DNA from: Anopheles merus
Taxonomy: Eukaryota; Arthropoda; Insecta; Diptera; Culicidae
Direction: 5' to 3'
Assembly (NCBI RefSeq): GCF_017562075.2
Contig: NC_054081.1
Location: forward strand, 18,589,634-18,653,633
Length of the DNA stretch: 64,000 bases
A model generated the notes under the pieces. It made no database searches, had not been told where the DNA came from, and saw only the letters and a program-made list of their open reading frames with translations. Position 1 is the first letter of the stretch; each line of letters starts with the position of its first letter. Positions 15,001 through 25,304 of the stretch are shown here, piece by piece. The position numbers and the translations under genes were made by a program.

Positions 15001-17329
15001 CCCGTCGGGTGTAATTTCCCGTCACAGCAACACAAGTTGAAGGGTGAAACATTATCCAGGAGAAGCGTGAACAACAGAAAATGTGGTGAGCTTTTCATTT
15101 TCAACGCCAACTGCACCAAAAAATGAGGGAACAAAAGTATTTGGAAACCCCCTCTGGACAGTAGGTTTCGTAATGTGTTTTGAAATGTTTTCGGATGGAC
15201 GCTACTTCGCCAAGAAAACTTGCCAAAATAAAATAAAAACCTAAGTCACAACAGACACGGGCGCCATAAAATCGCGATACTGTTTGGTCCTTCGAACCGG
15301 ATCGTGCCATGCCAAAGAGCTAAATGTGCCACCCGAAAGTGCCTGTCATCACCCCCAATTATTTTCCCATTTAGCAAACTCGTCTCGTTGCTTCAATTCC
15401 GCCTCTCTCAGCTCCTTTGCCCCATCCCGATGGAAGCGGAGCTAGAGAAGGTGGCCACATTTGCATATAAATTTGGCCCAAAGTCGGCAACCCGTTTCGA
15501 GTGCATTCGATTCCAATTAGTTTAATCAGAGTAATTTTCCCAAAAATCGTAACCGGTTGGCTTACACACCGACGAGCCGACGACGAACCGAGCCAAACCC
15601 GTCGAGCTAACATTTGAAAGCGTTCACGCAGGGACATAAGCCGAGGGTCAGCGTTTAAAGAGCCAGGGCGGAGGGGGGGATGCTGAACCAGCTGCGAGGG
15701 TAAGCGTGGTCAGTTGATTTGCGTGCGGTCCACCGCCGGCCCGGCTTTCGCTCTCCAATGGAATCGTGTGCGTTCGTGCCAGAGTGTATAAATCACCATA
15801 AATTTAGTCCCTCATTTCCCGCCAAACCCGTTGCACACCGTGCGGCGAAATTGCCCGGTGCCCAGCAAAGCATTCCAACACCTGTGTCGGTTTGCGGTTG
15901 TGGGTGCGCCCTCTCCACGGTTGTCCGGATGCTAAGTGGGGTTCACCGTGGCCACTTGGACACATGGACACCGAATTTAGGAGCACGAGGAAACACACTC
16001 TAATCCCTCCCGGCCCGGAACTATTCGAAATATGCCCCGGACCCGGGTACCGCCGTCAAAATGGATTGAAATTTATGGCGCTTTCTTCGGCGCGGGCAAA
16101 CCTGGGGCCGTTGACAGATTCGAACTGAACGGGTAAACCATGTGCTCGCTGTACGTATACGAGCATCTCCCAAACCTCGCAATGACAGTTTGATAAGGTG
16201 TTGACAGGCCACGCATACGGTACCATCGCAAGCATGGGGGTGGAAAGGTATTTAGTGAATCTGCAAATTCCTGAACTGACCTATGTTCGGAAGGGGTTTG
16301 TTTCCTTTATCTCATTTTTATCTTTTTTTTTATTCAAGTTCCATAAAATCCCATTTACACAGGAAACGAATTCAGCAGTGAGACCTTAGAACACGCGTCT
16401 AGTCTCTTTTTTATTTCTGGAAAAACTCCTAACCGACATTCGTCGCACGGATTGGCTGAGGGGTTTGCTCTGGTTATGCGAGACAGGCAGATTCGGGAAA
16501 GGGAGACATCGCCAGTGACGCCAGTTTTTGCTTTTGGGGGGGGGGGGGGGAGTGACCAAGGGAACGAAACCGAGAGGCGAAGAGAGCATGCGAAAACATT
16601 TTTTGTATCCTAGTCACGGCACCAACAAACAGTTTTGGTGGATGACTATTTTAAACAAAGCCGTTACAACTTAACAAAATTATTATAAATTGGTGACCAG
16701 AAAACCTGACCTTCTCCTGACTTGTAATTTGGATTTCTTTAGAACAGTGAGCATAATCGCATTCTTTTTCCCCGCTTATGCTTTGCAACGCTGCGTTGCA
16801 CACGTCACACGACGCAGAGCCGCACGACACGTGTATCATGTATCGCCCTGTGTTGCGCTGCTCTCGCTGCATCGTCACCGTGGGATGCTGCACCGAAACA
16901 CGCGTATGCGCGTTGTGCACCTTATTTTGGCGCCTTTTTTGCCCGCGCGCGTACACCCACCATCTGGCTGGCGTTGTTATGGCCAGAGAGCTGAGTAAAC
17001 AATCAGGAAAAGGATTCAAGCAAAAAAAAGCGATAAAACACACGCAAGATCGATATGCATGCATGAAAGAAGTAGCCGGACCCGGTTCAGCTCGTAAAAC
17101 GTAGCGTCGTCATAAAATATAATCCAATTCTTTTTTAAAGTTTTATAATTTTATTGCGCCAGCTGGTAGAAGACATCGTCCGGTTGCACAGTTTTTATTG
17201 CAGTTTGGCAAACGTCCTAGAATGAAGGCGAATGCAAGGGCTCACGCGTACCACGCGGTTGTTATCGCATGTTACCGTGCATTCTGGATAGAAAACGCAC
17301 TAGATGCAAATTTTAATGCTATACCCATG
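1..17329. other. Non-coding DNA, no supported gene
   Basis: I see no exon I would defend in this stretch. The open frames are short, overlap on both strands, begin without a clear promoter and lack paired splice sites. The sequence is mostly single-copy with short CA/TG runs (for example near 1867-1883 and 7380-7396), A-rich tracts, and a 15-G homopolymer at 16536-16550. It may be intergenic DNA or part of a very long intron; the window gives no way to decide. Confidence 0.6.
16536..16550 (+). repeat. poly(G) tract, 15 bp
   Basis: An uninterrupted run of 15 G follows CTTTT. Homopolymers of this length are slippage-prone and can fold as G-quadruplex DNA. Confidence 0.9.
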
Positions 17330-18232
17330 GACATAGGATAGTTTTACGACCACTAGCTGCAGAAACTCGGACAGAAAGAATCACACTGACGGAATGAGGT
17401 TGATTAAATAAATGCAGCATCACGGTAAAACTTTTCTACTGTTCCGTAGTGTGGTAGTTTTCTAACTTTAATTCAATTTTTTCCAACGCATTACGTTTCG
17501 CCTAACCAGCATGCAATGAGCACAGCACCAACCGCTTAATAAGCGTTTACGTGCCAAGCGATCGCAAATTAGGCTCACATTTGCGGATGAATATCAGCAA
17601 CTAATAATTGTCAAACAATATCTCGAAGGACATGGAGCTATCGACATGGGATAGTTTTACGACCACTAGCTGCGGAAACTCGGACAGAAAGATTCACTGA
17701 CGGAATGAGGTTGATTCAATAAATGCAGCATCACGGTAAAACTTTTCTACCGTTCCGTAGTGTGGTAGCTCTCTAAATTTGATTCAATTTTTTTTTTCAA
17801 CGCATTACGGTTCGCCTAACTAGTATGCAATGAGCATAGCTCCAATCGCTTAATAAGCGTTTACGTGTCAAGCGATTCCAAACTAGGCTCACACGAGCGG
17901 ATAGAAACAAGCCACAAATAACTGTAAAACAATATCTCCACGGACATCCTTGGAGCTATCGACATGGGATAGTTTTACGACCACTAGCTGCGGAAACTCG
18001 GGCAGAAAGTATCACACTGACGGAATGAGGTTGATTGAATGAATACAGCAACGTGGTAAAACTTTTCTACCGTTCCGTAGTGTCATAATTCTATAAATTA
18101 GATTCAATTTTTTCCAACGTATTACGGTTCGCCTAACCAGTATGCAATGAGCGTTTGTTTGTCAAGCGATTGCAAATTAGGCTCACACACTTGCGGATGG
18201 ATATGAGCAACAAAGCACTGTAAAACAATATC
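17330..18232. repeat. Tandem repeat, three copies of ~315 bp
   Basis: The motif TAGTTTTACGACCACTAGCT, followed by a GC dinucleotide, starts at 17339, 17652 and 17970, giving periods of 313 and 318 bp. The whole unit repeats, including GGAATGAGGTTGATT, TTCCGTAGTGT, CGCCTAACYAGYATGCAATG and AAACAATATCY. By eye the first two copies are about 90% alike. The third is shortened to about 270 bp because it lacks the segment around the small palindrome CGCTTAATAAGCG that copies one and two carry. No long frame is conserved between copies, so this is a satellite-like or regulatory repeat rather than a repeated exon. Confidence 0.9.
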
Positions 18233-21200
18233 CAAATTATTCTGCACCCAACCAAAAGGAACCACCATGATTCCCGTTCGTGTGAATCTTAAATCAGTAC
18301 CGCTGCCACCCCGTTCGGTCGCGGACAGGCAACCAGTGTAGGGTGCATTAAATGCTGTGCCCCCTCCCTACCACCAGCCACAGCCTTCCTGCACCAAGGT
18401 TAATCGACGGGTCGAGTCACACAGCCGCGCCGTATTTGCATAAGGAAACCATTCACACCCGACTGGAAAATTCGCCCCGGCCCTTGGTCGGGTTGGAAAA
18501 ACAACCCTTGGCCGAAATGCTGCTCAAAATATCGATACGGGTACACTCAATCAAGAGTGTCGTTGTCAGGCCTGCCCTGACGCAGAGGAAAAATCCGAAA
18601 ACAGGGAGAAGACAAGATTATTAACGTAAAAGAAAATTTGTGAACGGCTTCGTTACGCCCAAATCCAAAAAACACCAAGAAAGCACCGGCGGTGTATTTG
18701 CGTGTGTGCGTATGCAAATAATACGCTGTGTAGTGATGATTTGTTCTATTTTTTGCCATTTCGTTACTTTCCGCCGATGCTAACCCTTTTCAGAGAACCG
18801 GTCCCGAAAGAGGGGATGATGGGATTTTAATACCGCATCATCAATCATTTGATTGTGCGAGCCAAAGATGACGTGTTCCTATTTTGTGTGTATGTGTTTT
18901 TTTGTGTTCTTCTTTGTTTACCCTTCTGTATATCTCCTTGGCTGGTTTCTTTGTTGCGTCTCAAAACGCGTCGACAACCGAAACCCGAGGCACCATCACC
19001 CCCCGTGTGCCCGCACCTGTTCCATCGCGGAATGGTGTAAAGCAGAGTGTTGTATGAATTTTAAGCATCCACCACCAAATTCACCAGTCCACCGAGCGCC
19101 ACTCCTCGGGCCCGTGTGAACTCTGCGGGTTGAGTATTTATGCGCAAAAAAAACACACATACACAATGAAACGGAACGACCGAAGTCAAATGAGAGGGAA
19201 AATTAAGAGCGAAGGACACACAAAAAGATGGAAAACACCGAGCGTGCGGAAAAAGCATCATCATAATCGGAGAGCGGAAAAGCTGATGATGGCTGCAGAC
19301 GAGAAAAGAAACGCCAGACAGAAGCGGACCGAAACCTGTAGACCACTCAATGCGCGTGAAAAAGGGTTAAGAAGGCTGCTATTACTGCACCGTCCCTTTC
19401 GTTCGTGTCCACTCTCTTCCTGCTCGCACAGAGTGAAACGAGGGAAGTTAAATGGGAAAATGAAATTTAAATATATTTCAAACCGAGCGCTACCACCGCG
19501 CGCGCGAGGTGGAAGGATTTGCATGAAAATCAAGACTGTTAGTATGCAAACATATTCATTTCGGGACGCTTTGGGCTGCAGGGTAGTACTGGCGAGGCCG
19601 GCTGGTTTGCTTGCTGTTTGGTTATTTGTTTTTCCTAACTGTCTGTTTGGCTTTTGGCAGCCCTCAAACAGGAACCAAGTCAACTAGTGGTACCGTTTGG
19701 CAGTATGCTTTCTCTTTGTAGGGTCTTGTAAGACATTTTCTCACCCCGAGGAGACAGATAGAGTAGTTCCAAGCACCCAACAGGGTGGAAGCAGTTTGTG
19801 TTTCTAGAGATTTTTTCTATTCAGCTGAAAACGAAATGAAAAGTTGGGACGACCACTTCGGTGCCGCCCTAAAGTGCGACAACTGTAACGCCATTCAATC
19901 AACCTTTGGCATTAGTGCATCAAAACACCAAGCGATCCACGCACTGCTCCAATCACAGCTTCCGACCAGTGCGGGAAAATTTTGATCGCAAAAGTAAGCA
20001 AAGCAACCCGACAGAGGCTCAACCGATACACCGACGCTCTTATCTGATCTGAGCTGCAAACTAATCGCCACCAGCTGGTCCACCGAGTGAGTGATCCACT
20101 CTTGCGGCTCCCTATATCTATTGCAGCAAGTCGTCAATTACGCCGTACCCGTGAACGGAGGCGTCCTATCGATTAGACGCCCCGACGAATCGTTGGCAGC
20201 CCATTCCATTCCATCTTCCCCTCGAGACCGCTTTTAAGTTCACCAGATTGACGTCTCGTGCTGCCGCCTCCACTATCTCCGCTTATTCTTGCCCACCATC
20301 TATCGCGCCCGCATACCTCAGGTGGCAATGGTCCTGCGTCCTGATCTCTGGCCAGATTGCAGACGGGAGATAATTGTGTGTACCCAGAACAGCAACTATC
20401 CTCTTAGCAACAAACGACTCGGACGCGTGGAGACTTGGCCAGGAGATGGAGGGGGGCGGGAAATGAGACAGCCACAAAATAGCGACCGACTCTTGGCTCT
20501 GAGTCTTGAGCCGGTGATTTGATGTGTTTGATTTGTCGCCCGCCCGCACCTCTGTACCACGACGCTTGAGATGTGCGCTTCCGTCCGAGCACTTCCTTAC
20601 ACCCGGGGATACGCGTAGGGATTGTCTGAATTAGGTCGTATTTTGTCATATCTGTCAGTGCGATTCCGCAATAAACATTTCGGCGCGGGGAAAACGCGGC
20701 GGCCGGTGCTACCCGAGGTGGGATCGCACGCTACAGCACGCCATCGGTACGGTGTGCGTTCCTTCCCCCTGGTGCTAACGCGTCTAAAAGAGCAGAAACA
20801 ACCGCAGCAACAGCAGCTGCGTACGGAGGGTGACACGGACAACCGCACGGCAATCTCTCTCTCTCTTTCTCTCTTGCTGCTGTGCTTGGGAGTTATTACT
20901 GTTATTATTGTTATTATCGTACCGATTCTGGGGAGAGGGGAGAGCAGCAAAAAAAAAGAAAACGAAAAAGGGAACGCAGCATTTTATCCCTCTTTGAGCG
21001 TTGCTCGGCACAGCAGGCGTCCTCGGCTCTGTCCCCGGGTGCAACTTGCGTGCTAGCGGCATCCGCTTTCGGTACCACACGGTACTGTACTTTTACCGTT
21101 CGCCCTTCGTCTTTTCGAGCGGCGGCTTGGCAACGAGAGCGCGCCTGCCTGGAGGGGTTGCGGGCCGGTCGGCCCAGGACGTACTCGCGTACGCCTCGGA

Positions 21201-21916
21201 TACAACTTTGTACGCAACTGTACGTCCGCGATGGGTCATCGGCACCCCATTGCACACAGAAAACACCCGCGCCGTGTCAGTCACTGGGCCGGTGCCGAAG
21301 GCCCTCGTCGCGCTCGTCAACCCACGCTAACGCCACGGCTGACAGTTGACAGCGCGCAGGCTAGGCCAAGCGGCACGCGGGGTCCCTCTACCGGTCGGTG
21401 CAGCCCAGCAAAACGATTTGTTTCGGGTGCGCGCGTCCCCTTTGCCCGCGTGAACATTATTTTTAATACCACTGCCGCCACCGCCAACCATCCAGCCGGT
21501 CGTCCTGACGGGTAATGGATGGATGGAAAACCGTGTGGTTTTTACAAATCAATCACCTATATATCAGAGTCTTCGCGCTGCCCCTTGAAAACGGTGGCGG
21601 ATCGGACGGTGACGCTGTCTGCAGTTGTTGAACGTCGACGGTCGGTGACTTCGTCTGCTCGTGGTCGGGTGTTCCCCCGCAATTATATTTTCAATATAGA
21701 AAACAATACAATTTTAAACGACGTACTGTTGCTCCGATGACTTTATTCGTGAGGGACCGTAAGACATCTGGAAAGAGGAAGAGCGAAATACCTGTAGTAT
21801 GTATGTTCGCTGGACTTAAGTTATCGTTAACATGAGTAATGTATACTGCATACCTTTCAGGCGTATAACATGACGTCCGGGGAGTTTCAAAAGTCAGGCA
21901 AGCAGTGGGTACAAAA
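18233..21916. other. Non-coding DNA with a CpG-rich block
   Basis: No gene is supported here. The section from about 20600 to 21680 is visibly richer in G+C and CpG than its surroundings and yields many overlapping frames on both strands, which is an effect of few stop codons rather than of coding. It could hold an unannotated promoter or 5' UTR, but I found no TATA box followed by a convincing initiator, start codon and donor site. Confidence 0.45.
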
Positions 21917-22089
21917 TAGTGATGGGTCCTGGGACTCCACTAACGAATCGACCTGGGGTCAGGTGCGCCTTGGCCGGAATCGATTCCGACCCGTGGTAAC
22001 AGCGAGTTCGGTAGATTGATACGAATGTAGGTTTAGTAGGTTTGGGTGCACACGAGTTCGATAGGTTGTTTCACTTTTAATTTTAAAAT

Positions 22090-22390
22090 ACAATAACTAT
22101 ATGGTAATTCATTCATTTATTCATTTGTATTTAGTTTTTAGATGTACATTATTCCTTAATTACAATTTAGTATATTGACTCCCTTTTCGATTCCCCATCC
22201 TAATTCTATCATCCTACTTGTGTTGCCTGTGCTACAAATTGCTTGTTGTCTAGTATATGTTTGTCTAGTTAGATTTAAGTATTTGTTTGTTATCATTAAT
22301 TTTAAGTTTTAGTTATTAAGTTTCCCTATATTTAGCCCTCTGAGCCAGATATTTGTATCAAAATAAAATAAATAAACAAATAAATATTAC
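22090..22390 (+). mobile_element. Possible 3' end of a non-LTR retrotransposon
   Basis: An A+T-rich segment ends in AAAATAAAATAAATAAACA and further AAAT repeats just before a SINE. An AATAA-type tail is typical of 3' ends of CR1/Jockey-like elements, but no coding sequence precedes it, so the call rests on the tail alone. Confidence 0.25.
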
Positions 22391-22393
22391 ATC

Positions 22394-22574
22394 GGGGGCG
22401 GTCCCGTGATACAGTCGTCAACTCGAACAACTAACAAGCCCGTCGTGGGTTCAAGCCTGGGATAGACCGACCCCTCGTAGCAAGGATTGACTATCCGGCT
22501 ACGTGTTAATGAATTAAGTCTCGAAAGCCTTACAGGCCGGCAAGTCCGCGTAGGAAGTTTACGCCAAATAGAGG
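22394..22574 (+). mobile_element. tRNA-derived SINE, subfamily A (SINE200-like)
   Basis: The head folds like a tRNA: GGCGGTC near the start can pair with the GACCGACC downstream. The pol III B box is GGGTTCAAGCC and the A box lies in GATACAGTCGTCAACTCG. The body continues through GACTATCCGGCTACGTG to a tail ending in AAATAGAGGAA. I could not find a target duplication, so the ends are approximate. It has the same layout as the copies at 23352 and 34113. Confidence 0.8.
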
Positions 22575-22649
22575 AACGTTACCATTGTGTCGATCTGGAA
22601 GGTATTAATCATGTTTAATTATGGAGGTTTAGTGATATGAGATTAATAC

Positions 22650-22985
22650 GATTGTTTATAATGTTTTCAAATAGAGACCAGTTTGCTGCGGCATATTTTG
22701 GCAACCCATAACTGGATTTGTTGATATTTTTACTATTGGTTTCGAAAAGGACGGGAAAGTGATCTGATGAAAATATGTTTAGTGTATTAGGGTTTTGTCG
22801 ATTCGGCCATTTCCATGATTAGGTCAGGTGTACAAGGTGAACGTCTATGGCTAGAAGGGATGAGGGGAAAATGTTCCTCTTTGAATTACAACAAACAAGA
22901 TTTTACCTATACTATTGCCTTTGATGCAATTCCACAAGCGGTGCTGGGCGTTGAAATTTCCGCAAATTAGTGATTTTCCTTTAAA
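22650..22985 (-). pseudogene. Fragment of a Jockey-clade endonuclease (ORF2), antisense
   Basis: Read from 22980 down, the complement encodes SLICGNFNAQHRLWNC, matching the G-D-F-N-A-K-H..W core of the apurinic-type endonuclease of Jockey-like elements with the catalytic D changed to N. After frame breaks it resumes with SSDHFPVLFETNS, the S-D-H-x-P-V catalytic motif, and then AAANWSLFENII, the conserved 'AnW..F' linker before the reverse transcriptase. At least two frameshifts and a stop separate the parts, so it is dead. It lies opposite in strand to the RT fragment downstream, so it comes from a different insertion. The clade is inferred from motif memory. Confidence 0.65.
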
Positions 22986-23189
22986 ATTACTTCTTTTTCT
23001 TATATCATTGTGGGAACTAATATGGTCGGAATTTGAACCAGAATTATAAATTGATAATATACTCTAATACATAATATATAATATATTTATTACATATAAA
23101 AAGATTTTAATTGCCTAGGACCAGAGACCAATTTAACACTAATACTAACTATATGGTCAATAAGAAACAAACGTGAGATAACGCAATAC

Positions 23190-24496
23190 AATGATTTCTT
23201 CACGTCGTCATTTTAATTTCGCTAAGGCCGACTATGTCGAACTAAATTACATGACTTTATCATGTAACTATCGTTTTGAGTACTACAATTTTAACTCACT
23301 TGACGAAGCGTTGTCAGCATTTATGTCCTTTATGTTATATGCTTTTAATATCTTCTTCTATTTTGCGTAACGTCCTACGCGGACATGCCGGCCTATAAGG
23401 CTTTCGAGACTTAATTCATTACCACGTAGCCGGAAAGTCATCCTTGCTATTTGCTTATTGAGTCGTTCGAGTTGACGGCTGTACCACGGGACCGCCCCGA
23501 TGCTTTTAATATGTGCGTCTTAATTCAACTCCTCATCCGACCATCCTTGTGCTGACAACATTTTTTGGTGGCTTAAACGTGAGAAAAGGGTTGCATATCG
23601 ACAGTTTAGGATTTATCATTACCAAAGATATCACCCACTCTACATTGGTCTGCACTCTTTATTCCGCAGCTATTACAAATTACGATACAGGAATAATTCA
23701 AAGAGAATGCTACAAAACATATGCAGCCACCCAAAATCAATCTGACGCTTCTTTAAAAGCAAAATTAATTCATGGCACACTCCGAGGTCTATCGCATATA
23801 AAGGAGTCTTAAGCTCGAATACCAAAGATTTGTGCAATCTCTTCGCGAAACGCTTTACAGACTGCCTTTCGCCAGTAGTCCTTTATCCCCTTCTTGCCGG
23901 CGTCGCGCTTATTAAAACCCCAGCTGATGTACTTAACATGAGCATTTCTTATATTGACAACGAAACTGTTAGCGCTAACATACACCTTCATTCGCTCCTG
24001 AACCTAGATGGTATACCGCCAACCATATTGTACAGATGTCAAACGGCAGTGGCACCTATTCTCGTAAAAAAATATTCAATAAGTCGCTCGCTACCAATCT
24101 CTTCTCTAATCCATGAAAACTGGACGGTTCTAGATTAAAAAAGGTGATGTAATACATACATCCAACTATAAAGGTACTCCAACTATCACTTATCTTTGCG
24201 CGATCGCGAAGGTCCTCGAACTAATGCCTTACAAACTATTGCTGGCTGCTTGTTATACTGCTGCTTGTTGTTCTAGCTCCTTAAGCCCGTCCCAACATGG
24301 ATTTGTGCCAGGCAATATATACGGACTTGAATACAGCACTCTCAAACTCACTCTATTTCGCTCGCTATGCTTGCCTAATTGGCACTTCCTACTTTGCTCC
24401 TGTAATAGCTGAGATCATATCTCGTGGAACACTCATATACCATCAACATCGATGATCACCTCTGTAATGAAATTACATGCGACTTTGGCGTGTCGC
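23190..24496 (+). pseudogene. Decayed non-LTR retrotransposon ORF2 (RT), CR1/Jockey type
   Basis: The reading frame shows the linker FNFAKADYVELN, then LDGIPPTILYRC (RT block with G-P-D-G-I-P), then KKGDVIHTSNYKG followed by CAIAKVLE, then SPSQHGFVPG, and finally DFGVSQG (the G-V-P-Q-G motif). The order and spacing are those of CR1-clade elements such as mosquito T1/Q. Stops (one directly before KKGD) and frameshifts show that it is inactive. A SINE at 23352-23499 interrupts it: deleting that SINE and one target copy rejoins the frame from YAFN into the following codons. The catalytic Y-x-D-D block and everything 3' of GVSQG are missing; a SINE fragment follows directly. Confidence 0.75.
23352..23499 (-). 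mobile_element. SINE200-like SINE, subfamily A, internally deleted
   Basis: It is flanked by a perfect 13-bp target duplication, ATGCTTTTAATAT, at 23339-23351 and 23500-23512. In reverse orientation it starts with the (CTT)n tail and ends with the head GGACCGCCCC. The stretch between TAGCAAGGAT and the B box is missing compared with the 22394 and 34113 copies, which explains its shorter length of 148 bp. It landed inside the RT pseudogene. Confidence 0.88.
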
Positions 24497-24565
24497 AGGG
24501 TTTAAGCCCCGAATGGACCGTGCCCCCGTACGTAGGACTAACTATCCTGCTATGAGTAATCAATC
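24497..24565 (+). mobile_element. SINE fragment, subfamily B, fused to the RT remnant
   Basis: GGGTTTAAGCCCCGAATGGA followed by CCGTGCCCCCGTACGTAGG and CTATCCTGCTATG matches the middle of subfamily B from the B box onward. The tRNA-like head and the (GAA)n tail are absent. It begins immediately after the RT motif GVSQG with no duplication, so it is a junction rather than a normal insertion. Confidence 0.7.
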
Positions 24566-24818
24566 AGTTAATCAAAGAATAATCAGGAAAGTTTACATTT
24601 TTTACCAGATGATGCAAAATTCTAGCAGATTCCTTTTAAGGCACAAATCATATTATAAAAAATGATTTCTTCCTCGTTGACCTTAGATACTATACATTTT
24701 TCCCACAGAGTTGTAATTTATACTTGCAAAAAGCATTGCATAAGAGTGCGTGCTTAATAAAAAAACAACATTATGTATCGTTTGTTTTAAATTGATAGTT
24801 TTTGTGTAGGTTAATCTT

Positions 24819-25026
24819 CTTTCTTCTTCTTCTTTGGCTCAACAACCGATGCCGGTCAAGGCCTGCCAACACACTTGTGGGGTTGGCTTTCAGTGACTTA
24901 TTGATTTCCCCCCATAGCAGGATAGTCAGTCCTACGTATGGCGGCACAGTCTATTTGGGGCTTGAACCCATGACGGGCATGTTGTTAAGTCGTACGAGTT
25001 GACGACTGTACCATGAGACCGGCTAT
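24819..25026 (-). mobile_element. SINE200-like SINE, subfamily B, full length
   Basis: A perfect 10-bp target duplication, GGTTAATCTT, brackets it (24809-24818 and 25027-25036). In reverse it carries the (TTC)n tail, then TTGGCTCAACAACCGATGCC, the B box complement GGGGCTTGAACCC, and the head complement ending in GAGACCGGC. The tRNA-like acceptor stem CGGTCT/AGACCG is nearly intact. It sits a few bases inside the right inverted end of the enclosing hAT-like element. Confidence 0.9.
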
Positions 25027-25304
25027 GGTTAATCTTATGTTTATTTAAAATTAAAAGTGAACCTACTGAACTCGTTTGAACCATCCAAACCTACTAAACC
25101 TGCAGAACTCGTATGAACCTACCGAACTCGTAGGAACCTACAGAAATCGTTGCACCCACGTGTCGAAATCGCATATGCTTTGCTGATTCTACTGAACCTA
25201 CCGAACCTGCTGGAACCAAAATTACGACCCGGAGCGCTCCGGATCGCATGTGGATGGCTCCGATCCGGTAGGTTCGGGTCGACCCGCCCATCATTAGCAC
25301 AAAA

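Larger units (their letters stand above)
21917..25296. mobile_element. hAT-like element with long inverted ends, filled with other transposons
   Basis: The left end TAGTGATGGG (21917-21926) is matched by the right end CCCATCATTA (25287-25296), nine of ten bases in inverted orientation. The flanking octamers GTACAAAA (21909-21916) and GCACAAAA (25297-25304) agree at seven of eight positions, the 8-bp target duplication expected of hAT transposition. The inverted ends are long: 21917-22087 on the left and 25044-25296 on the right. Both carry degenerate repeats of the type ACGAGTTCGGTAGGTT, and both finish internally at a perfect 16-bp inverted match (CACTTTTAATTTTAAA at 22072-22087, complement at 25044-25059). 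No transposase is visible, so it is non-autonomous. The interior holds three SINEs, a SINE fragment and two non-LTR fragments. Confidence 0.75.
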
